64,000 nucleotides of DNA, taken from assembly GCA_946811695.1 (NCBI GenBank), contig OX328128.1, positions 28,676,510 to 28,740,509 of the forward strand, in the 5' to 3' direction. The translations under genes were made by a program, and so were the position numbers. The DNA comes from Gonocerus acuteangulatus (Eukaryota > Arthropoda > Insecta > Hemiptera > Coreidae). Shown here in pieces: positions 32,615 to 44,872 of the stretch (the first letter of the stretch is position 1; each line of letters opens with the position of its first letter). The notes under the pieces were generated by a model. It did not search any database, had not been told where the DNA came from, and saw nothing but the letters and a program-made list of their open reading frames with translations.

Positions 32615-33102
32615 CATCATAGAAACTCAAAACAATCACAATGATTTAACAATAGGCTTTTTCAAAAATTCAATCATGATGTATCACGACTGATTTGGGT
32701 TGGAATTTTCATTCGCTCAACCTTTAATTTACTTTCGCTTTAAACAAAGAAAAGGGGCTTTGATCCCACACAATGGAGTATTTTCTTTTCATTCCATTTT
32801 ATATTTCAACCATGATTGTTAATTAGTGTTGGTTTAATTAGTGTTGAATTCGTTTAACAAAAACACTTAGATCATAAAAAGAAATATTATTTTTTTAATA
32901 CAAATGAAGGACATATTTAGAATGTCTCCCCACAACTATAATACACATAATACTACATACGTACTGAAGTATTTACAAGACTTATCAACTTTACGTGTAG
33001 AATGTATTTGTAAGAATCAATTTATTACTTTTGGACGTATCAAGTCAATACAAATATCCTTGTAAAATCGTTTATTTATTATTTATTTGAGTTCCTATAA
33101 TG
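31548..33102 (+). repeat. 1.55-kb duplicated unit, copy A
   Basis: From GAAGGGCGGTCC to GAGTTCCTATAATGAC this unit is nearly identical to 37160-38704. It contains, in order, the unidentified coding fragment, two ~130-bp tandem repeats (CATAAAACACCTTCTCAACC at 31813 and 31969), a 5'-truncated I-group fragment, a (TA)n tract (32541-32610) and a non-coding tail. It looks like a chimeric non-autonomous mobile unit. Confidence 0.85.
32143..32513 (+). pseudogene. I-group ORF2 C-terminal fragment within unit A
   Basis: Open frame from about SDFQLITEKDL, through RLRIGHTRLTHEYLMTRRNR, PICDICNC and AKHLLTDC, to YGKQEL. It then changes to unrelated SSHLPE and a stop. The zinc knuckle CxxC..H..C is intact. 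RNase H is absent, so only the last ~110 residues of ORF2 are present, fused to an unrelated leader (MHHDGWIWTT). Expression as a protein is doubtful. The near identity of the copy at 37650-38126 reflects recent duplication. Confidence 0.8.
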
Positions 33103-33400
33103 ACTGCCGCAGAAGAAACGATATTAATCTGCCGTTTGGTAAACAAGAACTCTTAGGCAATGATAGCCAGTATATAAATACTTCAGGAACACAGGACTGT
33201 ACGAACTTAATGCTTTCGGCACTATTGCCTTAAGAACATTACTTTTCCACGAATATTAATATTTACATATACCCTAATATTTACATGTAACCTACCTTAA
33301 CACATGCACTTACATATACAAGCAAGCTGGTTTCCTAGGAAGACCATTCAGAAGATACTGATCGTTGTGTTATCGCCCAAAAAGCGGAACAAATAATAAT
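33103..33400 (+). pseudogene. I-group ORF2 terminus and 3' UTR, second piece
   Basis: Restarts with GACTGCCGCAGAAGAAACGA, already present at 32438, repeating about 49 bp with one mismatch. It then continues coding for LPFGKQELLGNDSQYIN and ends in a 3' UTR with an AATAATAAATAAATAAA tail. Together with 32143-32486 it looks like one I-group 3' end split by about 616 bp of foreign sequence flanked by a long direct repeat. Confidence 0.7.
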
Positions 33401-33522
33401 AAATAAATAAATTATTTTATATTTTTAACGAAAGATAAAACCCTATGAATTACTGCTTCTATTCCTTTACTAGGGATATGAATGGAACAGCGCTAAGGCG
33501 ATGCAGTTCCTCCGAGTTGGAC

Positions 33523-34158
33523 TTTATACTTTTTGTTAGCTTTGTTAATTTTATAACAAATTGACTATCAATTACTTTATACTTTTTGTTAGCTTTGTTA
33601 ATTTTATAACAAATTGACTATCAATTACTTTATACTTTTTCTTAGCTTTGTTAATTTTATAACAAATTGACTATCAATTACTTTATACTTTTTGTTAGCT
33701 TTGTTAATTTTATAACAAATTGACTATCAATTACTTTATACTTTTTGTTAGCTTTGTTAATTTTATAACAAATTGACTATCAATTACTTTATACTTTTTG
33801 TTAGCTTTGTTAATTTTATAACAAATTGACTATCAATTACTTTATACTTTTTGTTAGCTTTGTTAATTTTATAACAAATTGACTATCAATTACTTTATAC
33901 TTTTTGTTAGCTTTGTTAATTTTATAACAAATTGACTATCAATTACTTTATACTTTTTGTTAGCTTTGTTAATTTTATAACAAATTGACTATCAATTACT
34001 TTATACTTTTTCTTAGCTTTGTTAATTTTATAACAAATTGACTATCAATTACTTTATACTTTTTCTTAGCTTTGTTAATTTTATAACAAATTGACTATCA
34101 ATTACTTTATACTTTTTCTTAGCTTTGTTAATTTTATAACAAATTGACTAACAATTAG
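33523..34158 (+). repeat. 53-bp tandem satellite, 12 units
   Basis: Twelve head-to-tail copies of a unit containing TTTATACTTTTTGTTAGC, TTTGTTAATTTTATAACAAA and TTGACTATCAATTAC. Units are almost identical except for a G/C variant in TTTTT(G/C)TTAGC, distributed G G C G G G G G G C C C. TTGTTAATTTTATAACAA makes each unit partly palindromic. The low divergence indicates recent expansion. Confidence 0.98.
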
Positions 34159-34611
34159 TCTGACTTTGACCTGTCGTTCAGATGAGTTAAACACCTCTGT
34201 CACGAAACTTAGCATAAACAAATAATTAAATAACACCTTTGTTATATACATTTACCAGAAGAGCATCATGATATTTGAGCTGAATTAACTAAGCTTAACT
34301 TGTGTATGTTTCTCGGCAAGTTTGGCATACACAAATGTATTTCACTTCTCTCCAAACTGGTGTGAAAGGGAACTGTTAACATCACTCGCTGTTTAACATT
34401 TACATATGTATACGTTCCCCTGCATTCAAAGCACGAAATAGAAACTACGGTAATACGAACTAAATTACTCGCACTGCATATTAGCATAAGTTACGCCTTT
34501 TGAAAGAGCATAAATTCGCCGACTATTTAAACATTCAGAGACTAATCAAACATTTCATAAAATAATAATTTTGTTACTGATCTTCTGTTTCTCTAAAAAT
34601 TAAATGTCTAC
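34159..34611. other. Unassigned sequence
   Basis: No gene or repeat recognised between the satellite and the hAT-like element. Confidence 0.4.
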
Positions 34612-35272
34612 CAGAGTAGGGCATTATTCAATAATCATTCAAATATATTTTTCTTGAATAAAAATGTATTCATTAAATAAGTTATCCATCCACTGATTTA
34701 TTTGTTATTCAATACATTTTTATTGAATAATAATTTATTCAGTCACTCATTAAATGTTTTTTTTTCTTTAATGAATAATTAATTATTTTTCATTCTTCAT
34801 TCATTATTTTTTTACAATTAATATAATGTGGTTTATCGAACAACAAACTCAGATTCTTTAAGTTCAGTTAACAATATCACTAAATAAATAATTTTCATTA
34901 AAAGAAAGAAAACGTTTAATGAACTTAGTAATTTTTATTAGAAAATATTGTTAAAATAAATCACTTGTATTTAACGAAAAATGTCAGTCAAATAAATCAA
35001 TTTCATTCAAATAATTGTTTAATTCGAATAAATAACTTTTATTCAATACAAACTTTCATTCGATAAATTATTTTTATTAAATAAAAGTTTTCAATCAATA
35101 AATCATTGTTATTCAATAATGAATAAAAATTAAAAGTTATATACGTATTTATTTTATACGTTATTCATTGAATTGACTGAATAATTACTGAAAAATTATT
35201 CATTATTCAGAATCAAAAAACTTATTTATTCATTTTTCATTATTCTGAATGATTTTGACCCAACACTCGTCC
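34612..35272. mobile_element. hAT-like MITE with TTATTCAATA sub-terminal motif
   Basis: The left end CAGAGTAGGGCATTATTCAA and the reversed right end GAGTGTTGGGTCAAAATCAT have hAT-type character. The interior is packed with both orientations of TTATTCAATA/GAATAAAT, a likely transposase-binding array. No coding. The 8-bp duplication cannot be read convincingly. Confidence 0.6.
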
Positions 35273-35691
35273 CTAGCATACTACTATCTTACAGTGTCTT
35301 CGTTCGTAAAATGGATTCAGGGTCCAAGACAGTCCGAAGGCCCACCCAGCCTATAACGGGTACCCCCAAAGGGGAAAATCAGGTGTTTTCTGTAATACCT
35401 ACTCTCTGGGACTTAGCCTTGTTACATGACTGAGTTATTTATTTATTTATTTTTTTTTTGTGATAATAGACTAAATTTATATCCAAACAAAGATTCAGAA
35501 GTCAAAAAGAATTCCGAAATTTTAAGCACTGATTTCCTTGACGTGAATGCGAAAGTTACATCCAGAAATTTATAGGAACACCACCGTACGTGAAAATCGA
35601 ACCCACAGCTCAAAGGCACGGTTAAACAAATATATAGCGAAACTAATTATATATTTATATAGGTGGGTTTAAGCACCTTTTCAGCATTCTA
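35273..35691. other. Unassigned sequence
   Basis: No gene recognised. A patch with GGCCCACCCAGCC and GGGTACCCCCAAAGGGG is GC-richer than its surroundings. Confidence 0.4.
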
Positions 35692-37157
<1,466 letters not shown>

Positions 37158-37159
37158 CG

Positions 37160-38148
37160 AATTTTTTTATAGAAGGGCGGTCCAAGCATTTGGTCTTACA
37201 GAAGATGACCGTGTTAGAAAAACACTCAAAATTTTATATTCAAATTATATGGCCAGATTGAGGAAGACTAACAGGGATAAATCTAAATTTGAATCTAAGT
37301 TTTCATCGTAGTTGGAAGTAGTAATTATTTTTCTTACTGGCGAAGTGGATGCCATACCTTCAACAAGCTCGGGGAAAAGGGGTCGGCCTCTCAACCACAC
37401 CACAACCTTCTCCTATTGAGTCATAATCCTCATAAAACACCTTCTCAACCCTTCAATGAACATCATATAAGATTTGAACAAAATCCTTCAACGAAAAGCA
37501 ATTGAAAAGCTATGAAGTACCTCCCACTCTCCCTCTTACCCCTACCCCCACCCTTACCTATTTTGTCATAATCTTCATAAAACACCTTCTCAACCCTTCA
37601 ATAAACATCATGCCGAGTTTGAAGGCAATTCGTCCACTCAAAGTATTTTTTGCACCATGATGGCTGGATTTGGACCACTGTGCGGCGTCTCATCGTCTTC
37701 AAGGCACAGTCTGCACCAAGTAGTCCTAGTCAGCCCCTAAGTGTCCTAGTCAGTCCTAGTGACTTTCAACTAATAACAGAAAAAGATTTGACGAAAACTC
37801 TAAAATCAACAATATTGGAACGGTGGAACTACTCATGGACGCAACTAACTAACAATAAACTGCGAATAATTAAAAATACACTCGAGGAATGGCCATCCGG
37901 TCACCGAGAAAACAGACGCGAAGAAATAGTTTTGGCTCGACTACGAATTGGACATACTCGACTAACACACGAATACTTAATGACAAGACGTAACAGACCA
38001 ATATGTGACATATGTAACTGTGAACTTACAGCCAAACATTTACTGACAGACTGCCGCAGAAGAAACGATATTAATCTGCCGTATGGTAAACAAGAACTAA
38101 ATTACTCTAGCCACCTTCCCGAGTAATGTGGTTAGTTGTAGGTCCATA

Positions 38149-38213
<65 letters not shown>

Positions 38214-38704
38214 CATCATAGAAACTCAAAACAATCACAATGATTTAACAATAGGCTTTTTCAAAAATTCAATCATGATGTATCACGACTGATTTCGGTT
38301 GGAATTTTCATTCGCTCAACCTTTAATTTACTTTCGCTTTAAACAAAGAAAAGGGGCTTTGATCCCACACAATGGACTATTTTCTTTTCATTCCATTTTA
38401 TATTTCAACCATGATTGTTAATTAGTGTTGGTTTAATTAGTGTTGAATTCGTTTAACAAAAACACTTAGATCATAAAAAGAAATATTATTTTTTTAATAC
38501 AAATGAAGGACATATTTTGAATGTCTCCCCACATCTATAATACACATAATACTACATACGTACTGAAGTATTTACAAGACTTATCAACTTTACGTGTAGA
38601 ATGTATTTGTAAGAATCAATTTATTACTTTTGGACGTATCAAGTCAATAAAAATATCCTTGTAAAATCGTTTATTTATTATTTATTCGAGTTCCTATAAT
38701 GACA
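37160..38704 (+). repeat. 1.55-kb duplicated unit, copy B
   Basis: Nearly identical to 31548-33102, including the coding-like fragment (37168-37312), the two ~130-bp repeats and the (TA)n tract (38154-38207). It lacks the extra I-group piece that follows copy A. It directly follows partial copy C head-to-tail. Confidence 0.9.
37756..38126 (+). pseudogene. I-group ORF2 C-terminal fragment within unit B
   Basis: Same fusion frame as at 32143-32513, with one visible amino-acid change (NTLEEW for NTVEEW). It keeps RLRIGHTRLTHEYLMTRRNR and the CxxC..H..C knuckle. Truncated, with no catalytic domain. Confidence 0.8.
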
Positions 38705-39511
38705 ATACAAATTGTCTCGTAGACACAGAACAATTAACAATAGAAAAAATAAATGAATGTTTTACGAATTGATGAATAAAAATGTTTAGAACAGTTTTTA
38801 ATGCCTATTAATCATAAATAAAATTTAATAAGAACAGAACTGGCCTGAGTCAGAGACAAATCTATTTAAATATCACAAGAATTATCATAATATGATAATA
38901 TGATAGTTTATATTATAAACTTTGTCCAATCAATGGGCTTCGACGAAAAAATGATTAAAACTAATAAAAAATTATTCCAAATTGTTTCTCTTTTTTTTTG
39001 TCAAATTTATAATTTTGTTTCTTATTATATATTTATATTATTTTACATTTTTGAACAATTGCGTATATTCTTACTCTCTAGTTTTTGGCAATCCTAAATA
39101 TATCTTATTATAATTTCCTTATGTTTATCAAATTTTTAAACGTAATTCTGAATTTCTTTCTCTATATCTAAACTTTTCTGTGTTTTATTTATTTCTCCTC
39201 AAATGAACTTAATATATTTCGTAAATATAAAAATATTCATAAATTTTAGAATGTATTAAAAAATATAAGATAAACGTATTTCATTTATTGAATTGTATTC
39301 ATTTGAATCAATGCAATTTCTTATTTATTTATTGGTTTATCTTTCGTTTGCATGTTCTGATTTATTTTATTTTTTCACGTATACTTTTAGTACCAGTTTT
39401 TGAAATTTTAAAACGTATAGAGATTAGAGCACTCGAATCATTTTCTGGAAGACAACAGATTAAAACTTGAACGCAACGTAAATATTTAAATATTTAGCTT
39501 AGTACTCACCA
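38705..39511. other. Very AT-rich unassigned sequence
   Basis: No gene or repeat structure recognised. Confidence 0.4.
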
Positions 39512-39702
39512 AACTATCCCTCTAGTCTGGCGTACGATCAAGTAACAGATACCGCTACGGTATTTTTCCCTTTGGGTATTTTTGGCCTGTTACGTTACTG
39601 TTTTTTCCGTGAAGACAAGCGTGGTGTACATAAAACGAAATGGAGCTCTACTATTACGTTACTACGATTGAGACAAAATTTAGTGTGTATGTATAAACAT
39701 AT

Positions 39703-40128
39703 ACAGGGTGTTCAAAACACCCCCTTTTTTCCCACAATTTTTGAAATTTAAAAACGAAACTTGGTGGGTCTTAACGTGGTCAAATGAACTTTCGTTGGAC
39801 CTAATGCATGGCCCGTCAACTTTCTCCAGTTCTTCTCCAGAGACCCTAACTCTGGAATCTCCAATGGAAAGGGGTTATTTTTATGACGGATTATTGTAGA
39901 GGACTGAATTTTATGTCGATTTTATATCTGTCATTTTTTCGCTAAAGCGCACCAATGAGTAACAAATTGCGAAGAACCGATAAAACCTTATTTTTCGTCA
40001 CTTTTCTGCCAATAACGTAAAAAGTATGGCCGTAATGAAAAACGTAGTTGATATAAACGTTGTAGAGGATTAAATTTACTTTCCAAAAAGTACCTTTAAA
40101 TGCCTAAAATGTTAATAGAAATGGAACA
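39703..40128 (+). repeat. Solo left half of the 870-bp foldback family
   Basis: Begins ACAGGGTGTTCAAAACACCC and parallels 42774-43210 (CGAAACTTGGTGGGTCTTAA, GGTTATTTTTATGACGG, GCACCAATGA). It lacks the returning arm. It is inserted in the left arm of the large inverted repeat. Confidence 0.8.
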
Positions 40129-40344
40129 GTTAAGTGAAAAATATGTATATAGAAATATATATAGTATATGCATATATATTCACTAGAGGTTTTTTCGCAT
40201 ATATGTAGTTTTACATTTCGCAGGAATCTATAATCTTGAGTCCATAATTTTAAGACCTTTATTATAATTGATATAATTTAAATTATAAAAAAAAATCCGT
40301 TAAAATTATAAACAAAAGTCAAAGGAAGAAGGACAGAAAATATA

Positions 40345-40463
40345 ACAACTCCTGTTAAAAAGATAACTATATATATATAGTTTTATATACATTCTGTTCC
40401 AGATTTCTTAAAATTTAGTAGAATAATTTTCGATAAAATATATCAAGTATATACGTACATATA

Positions 40464-40518
<55 letters not shown>

Positions 40519-40580
40519 GCGTAGAATTTTGAAATTAAAGCATTTCCTCACTAATAATTTTAAAAAAAAAATGTATATTC
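40345..40580. repeat. AT-rich spacer with (TA)n
   Basis: (TA)n at about 40462-40516, otherwise AT-rich non-coding sequence immediately downstream of the SLC22 exon donor. Confidence 0.7.
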
Positions 40581-40585
40581 TTTAC

Positions 40586-40845
40586 CTGATATTCCTGGCT
40601 TCTAGAGGATGTAGGGGGTGCAAATGTGGTGGAGGCCTACACCAATGTGGCGGGGAAGATGCCATGAAGAGCTGTGAGTAGGCATGGAAACCACATGGCA
40701 TGACGCACGGCAGGAGTACGAGATATAGGAGGAGTTTCTGGTAGGAGCCCGCCTCCCCTACCTGGGACAGAGCCTCGTCCATGACTGAGATCAGAGGATG
40801 CCGGCAAGCTACCGCCCCCACCGTTCCCTCCTCTATCCCCACCAC
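40586..40845 (-). CDS. SLC22-type organic cation/carcinine transporter, first coding exon
   Basis: The minus-strand frame contains EALSQVGEAGSYQKLLLY, then LLPCVMPCGFHAYSQLFM and PPHWCRPP, ending LEARNI at CAG|GTAAAG (donor at 40585). VGEFGxYQ followed by a hydrophobic helix with PCGFHAYxQLFM and HWCRVP is the N-terminal signature of SLC22 major-facilitator transporters. The segment covers the cytoplasmic start, transmembrane helix 1 and the start of the extracellular loop. Two starts are possible: ATG 40845 or, more like family members, ATG 40782 (MDEALSQVG). These plasma-membrane proteins move organic cations or carcinine. The rest of the gene is not recognised in the window; later exons would lie at lower coordinates. 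This is host sequence surrounded by transposons. Confidence 0.8.
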
Positions 40846-40848
40846 TCG

Positions 40849-40915
40849 TTTCGCGCCAAAAACCGCATTCGTTTCGCGCCAAAAACCGCATTAGTTTCCC
40901 GCCAAATAGCGTTTA
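40849..40915 (-). promoter_or_regulatory. Three E2F-type palindromes upstream of the SLC22 exon
   Basis: Two tandem TTTCGCGCCAAAAACCGCAT units and a third with TTTCCCGCCAAATAGCG lie within 70 bp just 5' of the coding exon on its strand. TTTCGCGCCAAA and TTTCCCGCCAAA match the E2F/DP consensus (TTTSSCGC) on both half-sites. The position suggests a promoter or 5' UTR element; function is inferred. Another TTTCCCGCCAAAG lies at 42591. Confidence 0.55.
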
Positions 40916-41081
40916 ACGCAGTCCTACGGTCTGTTTCATTTATATCTGGGGTCTAAAATATTCTGTATCAAATTATTTTAATTGTTTATTTTCTTGAAGA
41001 GCTCCACAGCAAGACGGCTAGAACAAATTAATACAAATACAGTTGACTCTTCCTTATCCGGCGTTCTCTTATCCGTCGCTC

Positions 41082-41717
41082 TCTCTTACTATCGATAAAT
41101 CGAAAGTTGATGACTATCAATAGTAGCTATCGATAATCCTGAACTATCGATAGAGTTTTTAGAATTGATGTTCCCAGCATCTTGAGGGCTGCGGTATTAA
41201 ATAATCTGTCGTTTGGTGAATTAAATAATGAAAACGGAGCTTCTGGTGAATACAACCAACTACATAATGTGGCCAGAAAATACCTTTGTGTTCCAGGCTC
41301 GTCAGTTACCTCAGAACGAGTATTTTCAGCCGCTGAAAAAATCATTTCTGAGCAGCGGAACAGCCTGAGCCAGAGAAAAGTGGTAAGTTAATTTTCCTTT
41401 CTGGTAAAATGTGGCTCAAGGAGCAGAATTAAATAGTTTGAAATAACTGCACTTTTTTGTGCCTCATGATATCTTATTCTTCGGAAATGCTTTTTTATAA
41501 ATTTAAATAAATTCGTTTGTCGTTTTAAACCTTGTTGTAATCTTATAAATATATCTAATCCTGCGAGTAATAGATAATTCAACTCAATACCATTAAATTC
41601 ATCATTGGGCAGGTAAGGGAAAGCCACTATCGAATAACTTTCGATAGTATCAATATATTTTAACCGATAGTATCGAACTATCGATAGTGCTGAACTATCG
41701 ACTATCGCGCATCCCTA
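41082..41717. mobile_element. hAT-derived element with TATCGATA arrays
   Basis: Clusters of TATCGATA-type sequence lie at 41085-41155 and, inverted, 41625-41706. The right end read inward is TAGGGATGCGCGATAGTCGA, a hAT-type terminus. The left terminus has lost its first bases. The interior includes a hAT transposase exon fragment. Confidence 0.65.
41182..41391 (+). pseudogene. hAT transposase C-terminal dimerisation domain fragment
   Basis: The translation contains ARKYLCVPGSSVTSERVFSA and AEKIISEQRNSLS, the highly conserved hAT dimerisation region (YLxxPxxSxxSERxFSxAGxI). It is followed by GTAAGT after LSQRKV, which may be a splice donor. Catalytic Asp residues and the BED finger are absent, so no active transposase is encoded. 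It sits between TATCGATA arrays, consistent with an internally deleted hAT element. Confidence 0.85.
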
Positions 41718-42267
41718 TAATCCGGCGGTCTCCGAGAGGAATGAGTTTCTACAAAATCGTCCCTACCTAGCTGGCCAATCATTTTTTTCGGAGTATTTCA
41801 TTGAGTGGAAGTTAAAGAAGGCATATATGTTTCGTTTTAGACACAGGAAATAGTGTTTCCACTGAGAACATAAACGTTTCTACTCAGGCGCCTGCGGCTA
41901 CAACACCTGTGATATACACCAGCAAGGATTTACATATTTTAAATATATTTGATAATTTGGTGTCTGAATTTTACTTAAATATACAAATAAAGAAATATAT
42001 TAAAAATGTTACATATTATTACTCCTCAAATAATAAGTTTTTTCAAATATAGAAGTGTGCATAATATTCTTATCCGGCGTTTTCTGTAATCCGACTTTAC
42101 CCCGGTCCCGACGACGGCGGATTAGGGAGAGTCTACTGTAATAATTTATAAATTAACTGTTAATTGTCAGAAAATTAATAGAAAACGGAATAAAAATAGT
42201 ATTCCTAGATTATAAAAATATGCTGTATTAGTAATAAAAATCGTCGATCTGAAAATAAGTAATTCTG

Positions 42268-42420
42268 GAGGTCTAGCGACTGAAGCCTTAGACACTCTTG
42301 CGGGAGATGGTGGGTTCGAGGAATTTTCTCATCTCACGGAGAAAGGTTTCACTGCACCATGGATGTTGGCGCTAATGGCCCGCATTTCGATGCTCCATAA
42401 AATAAAAAGAAAAAAGAAAG
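42268..42420 (+). repeat. Possible tRNA-derived SINE (family C)
   Basis: GGAGGTCTAGCGACTGAAGC resembles a D-arm/A box and GGTGGGTTCGAGGAA a B box. An A/G-rich tail (AAATAAAAAGAAAAAAGAAAG) closes the unit. Only one copy is seen here, so the call rests on the promoter boxes and tail. Confidence 0.5.
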
Positions 42421-42773
42421 CTAATTTTTAGAATATTATTTTGCCAAAAGTTTAAAAATTCTCCATTAGATCTTTCTATTAAAAAAATCATTTACTGTTC
42501 TCCCCATAGACAGGCAGAAGAAAGAGGTAACAAATTGTACTCCCCCCTCCCTATATCAAATCTCATGGTTTTTCTTTTAAGAACATTTTTTTCCCGCCAA
42601 AGTTCAGCGACGGTCCCGATTTCCCAAGCCGTTTCGATACAGACAAGAACATACCCGTAAATCCCAACAAACCACTATTTTTTTTTTCATTTTCCTAGGT
42701 TATAGATACGGCCTTGGAAATGGTAGTATTAGATTTTCAAAAACCAATTACTCATAAATACTTATATATATAT
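42421..42773. other. Unassigned sequence
   Basis: No gene recognised. It includes the isolated TTTCCCGCCAAAG motif at 42591 and ends in a TATATA tract at the start of the foldback. Confidence 0.4.
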
Positions 42774-43643
42774 ACAGGGTGTTCAAAACTCGATTGACAC
42801 CCCCTTTTTTTCCACAATTTTTTAAATTTAAACACGAAACTTGGTGGGTCTTAATGTGGTCGAATGTACATTCATTGGACCTAATGCACGACCCCTCGAA
42901 TTTCTCCAGTTCTTCTCCAGCGACCCTAAATCTGGAATCTTCAATGGGAAGGGGTTATGTTTATGACAGATTATTGTAGAGAATTGAATTTTAGGTCGAT
43001 TTTATATCGGTCATTTTTTTCGCTAAAGCGCACCAATGACTAACAAATTGCCAAAAACCGTTAAAACCCTTGATTTTTTGTCACTTCTCTGCCAATAACG
43101 CAGAAAGTATGTCCGTAATGAAAAAAGTAGTTGATATAAACTTTGTAGAGGATTAAATTTTCTTTCCAAAAAGTACCTTTACATGCCTAAAACGTTAATA
43201 TGAATGGGGCAAAACACACTTTTGTTTTTGAAGTTCTCAGAAAAGTTTATGATCAACGTGGTCTACGCTTCCGTAAAACTTAATAAACTTTTTGCTCCAC
43301 CTAAAAATCTAATTCAATTACTTTATAAAGGCATTAAAATAATAAATTTAAAGCAACAGAACTCACCTAATCATTAGAATTTCGTAGTAATTATTTTTGT
43401 GTTGGACGATAAGTATAGGATATAAAATCGACCTAAACTTCAATTCTCTACAATAATCCGTCATAAAAATAACCCCTTTCCATTGAAGATTCCAGAGTTA
43501 GGGTCGCTGGAGAAAGTTGAGGGGTCGTGCATTAGGTCCAACGAATGTACATTCGACCAGGTTAAGACCCTTCAAGTTTCGTTTTTAAATTTCAAAAATT
43601 GTGGAAAAAAAGGAAGGTGTCAATCGAGTTTTGAACACTCTGT
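42774..43643. mobile_element. 870-bp foldback element (ACAGGGTGTTCAAAACT ends)
   Basis: The left end ACAGGGTGTTCAAAACTCGA is matched by the inverted right end TCGAGTTTTGAACACTCTGT. Arms of about 220-230 bp share GTACATTCGT/ACGAATGTAC and GGGGTTAT/ATAACCCC and surround a unique ~430-bp centre. It is bordered by TATATA on both sides. Non-coding. Confidence 0.88.
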
Positions 43644-43659
43644 ATATATATATAAATAT

Positions 43660-44812
43660 ACAGGGTGTCCCGTAAATATCTAGTCATATTGTGGGAGGTG
43701 ATAGAGGACCCTTAGGGGAACAAAAAATGTTATGTGACGATTTTCCGAATTCTCACACATAAGGGAGAAAACGTCGTTTTATTGATTTATCGAGAAAACG
43801 TGGTTTTTAGAAGAATAATCGGCTGGGTAGCTCCGGCCCAGGTGGTTCTACTAGAAAGAAAGTGAAACCAATCGAAAGCTGAGTAAATTTACTATAAGAC
43901 TAGTTAGGAGTAATCGTACAAATGAATGAATTTAAGTATGTCTATCTTACCAAAAACTTCCTCATTTAACCTCATTTAAAACTTCCTCATTTAACCAGCT
44001 TTCCATTCATGTATCACAACCCTGTGTTATTGAAGTATGTGAATGATTTAGGAACAAAAGTTTAAAAAAAAAAACATGGGTCTGTGAAAAGAAAATTAAA
44101 TTTTTTTCTTCAGTTTATTCATAATGCTAAAAAGAAATATTTATTTTTATAAATATTTACTTAAATATTAAGTATATAGTTACTTAAAATAATAAAAATA
44201 ATTACTACCGAAAATAAAAAAAAATCCTAAAACAGTAAATAAATAAAATACACATTTATTTTGAATTTATTAATTACAGTAACTAATACTGGGTCCAGGA
44301 GGGGGCCATTAATGAACCCCAACCACACATTAACCTGAAAAATTCTTATTTTACCTAGATCACGCATTTGAACACCTTTTTACAGGACTATCTACATCTT
44401 ATTTATTAGGATATTTAATTACCACAACAAACACACATGGGCTTACGAGAATCCCAGGGTGGTTCACAAGTGTAGCCATCAGTATCAATTCAAGGTAAAG
44501 CATTTGTTTTCTAAGTATAATACCTGTAAAAATGGGTTCAAATGTGTTATCTATGTGAAAATAATAATTTTTCAGGTTAATGTGTGGTTGGGGCTCATTA
44601 ATGGCCCCCTCCTGGACCCAGTATTAGTTACTGTAATTTATAAATTCAAAATAAATGTGTATTTTATTTATTTACTGTTTTAGGATTTTTTATTTTTTAT
44701 TTTTGCGGAAGTATTTTTTTTTATTGATTTAAGTAAATATTTATTAAAAAAATATTTCTTTTAAGCATTATGCATAAACTGAAGAAAGAAAATTAATTTT
44801 CTTTTCACAGAT

Positions 44813-44872
<60 letters not shown>

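Larger units (their letters stand above)
41040..42138. mobile_element. Non-autonomous pogo/Tigger-like element
   Basis: TA duplication at 41038-41039 and 42139-42140 flanks the ends CAGTTGACTCTTCCTTATCC and GGATTAGGGAGAGTCTACTG. The inverted ends match the pogo/Tigger terminal pattern CAGTxGACTCTCCxTTATCCG. Related repeats (CTTATCCGGCGTT, GTAATCCG) occur inside. It has no own transposase and is interrupted by the hAT-like element at 41082-41717. Confidence 0.8.

Noticed and set aside
33523..34158. CRISPR-like array
   Set aside because: Units are contiguous 53-bp tandem repeats without unique spacers, in a eukaryotic transposon-rich context.
40637..40891. 84-codon frame overlapping the SLC22 exon
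   Set aside because: It is the out-of-frame shadow on the same strand. Only the other frame shows the VGExGxYQ and PCGFHAY motifs and ends in register with the donor.
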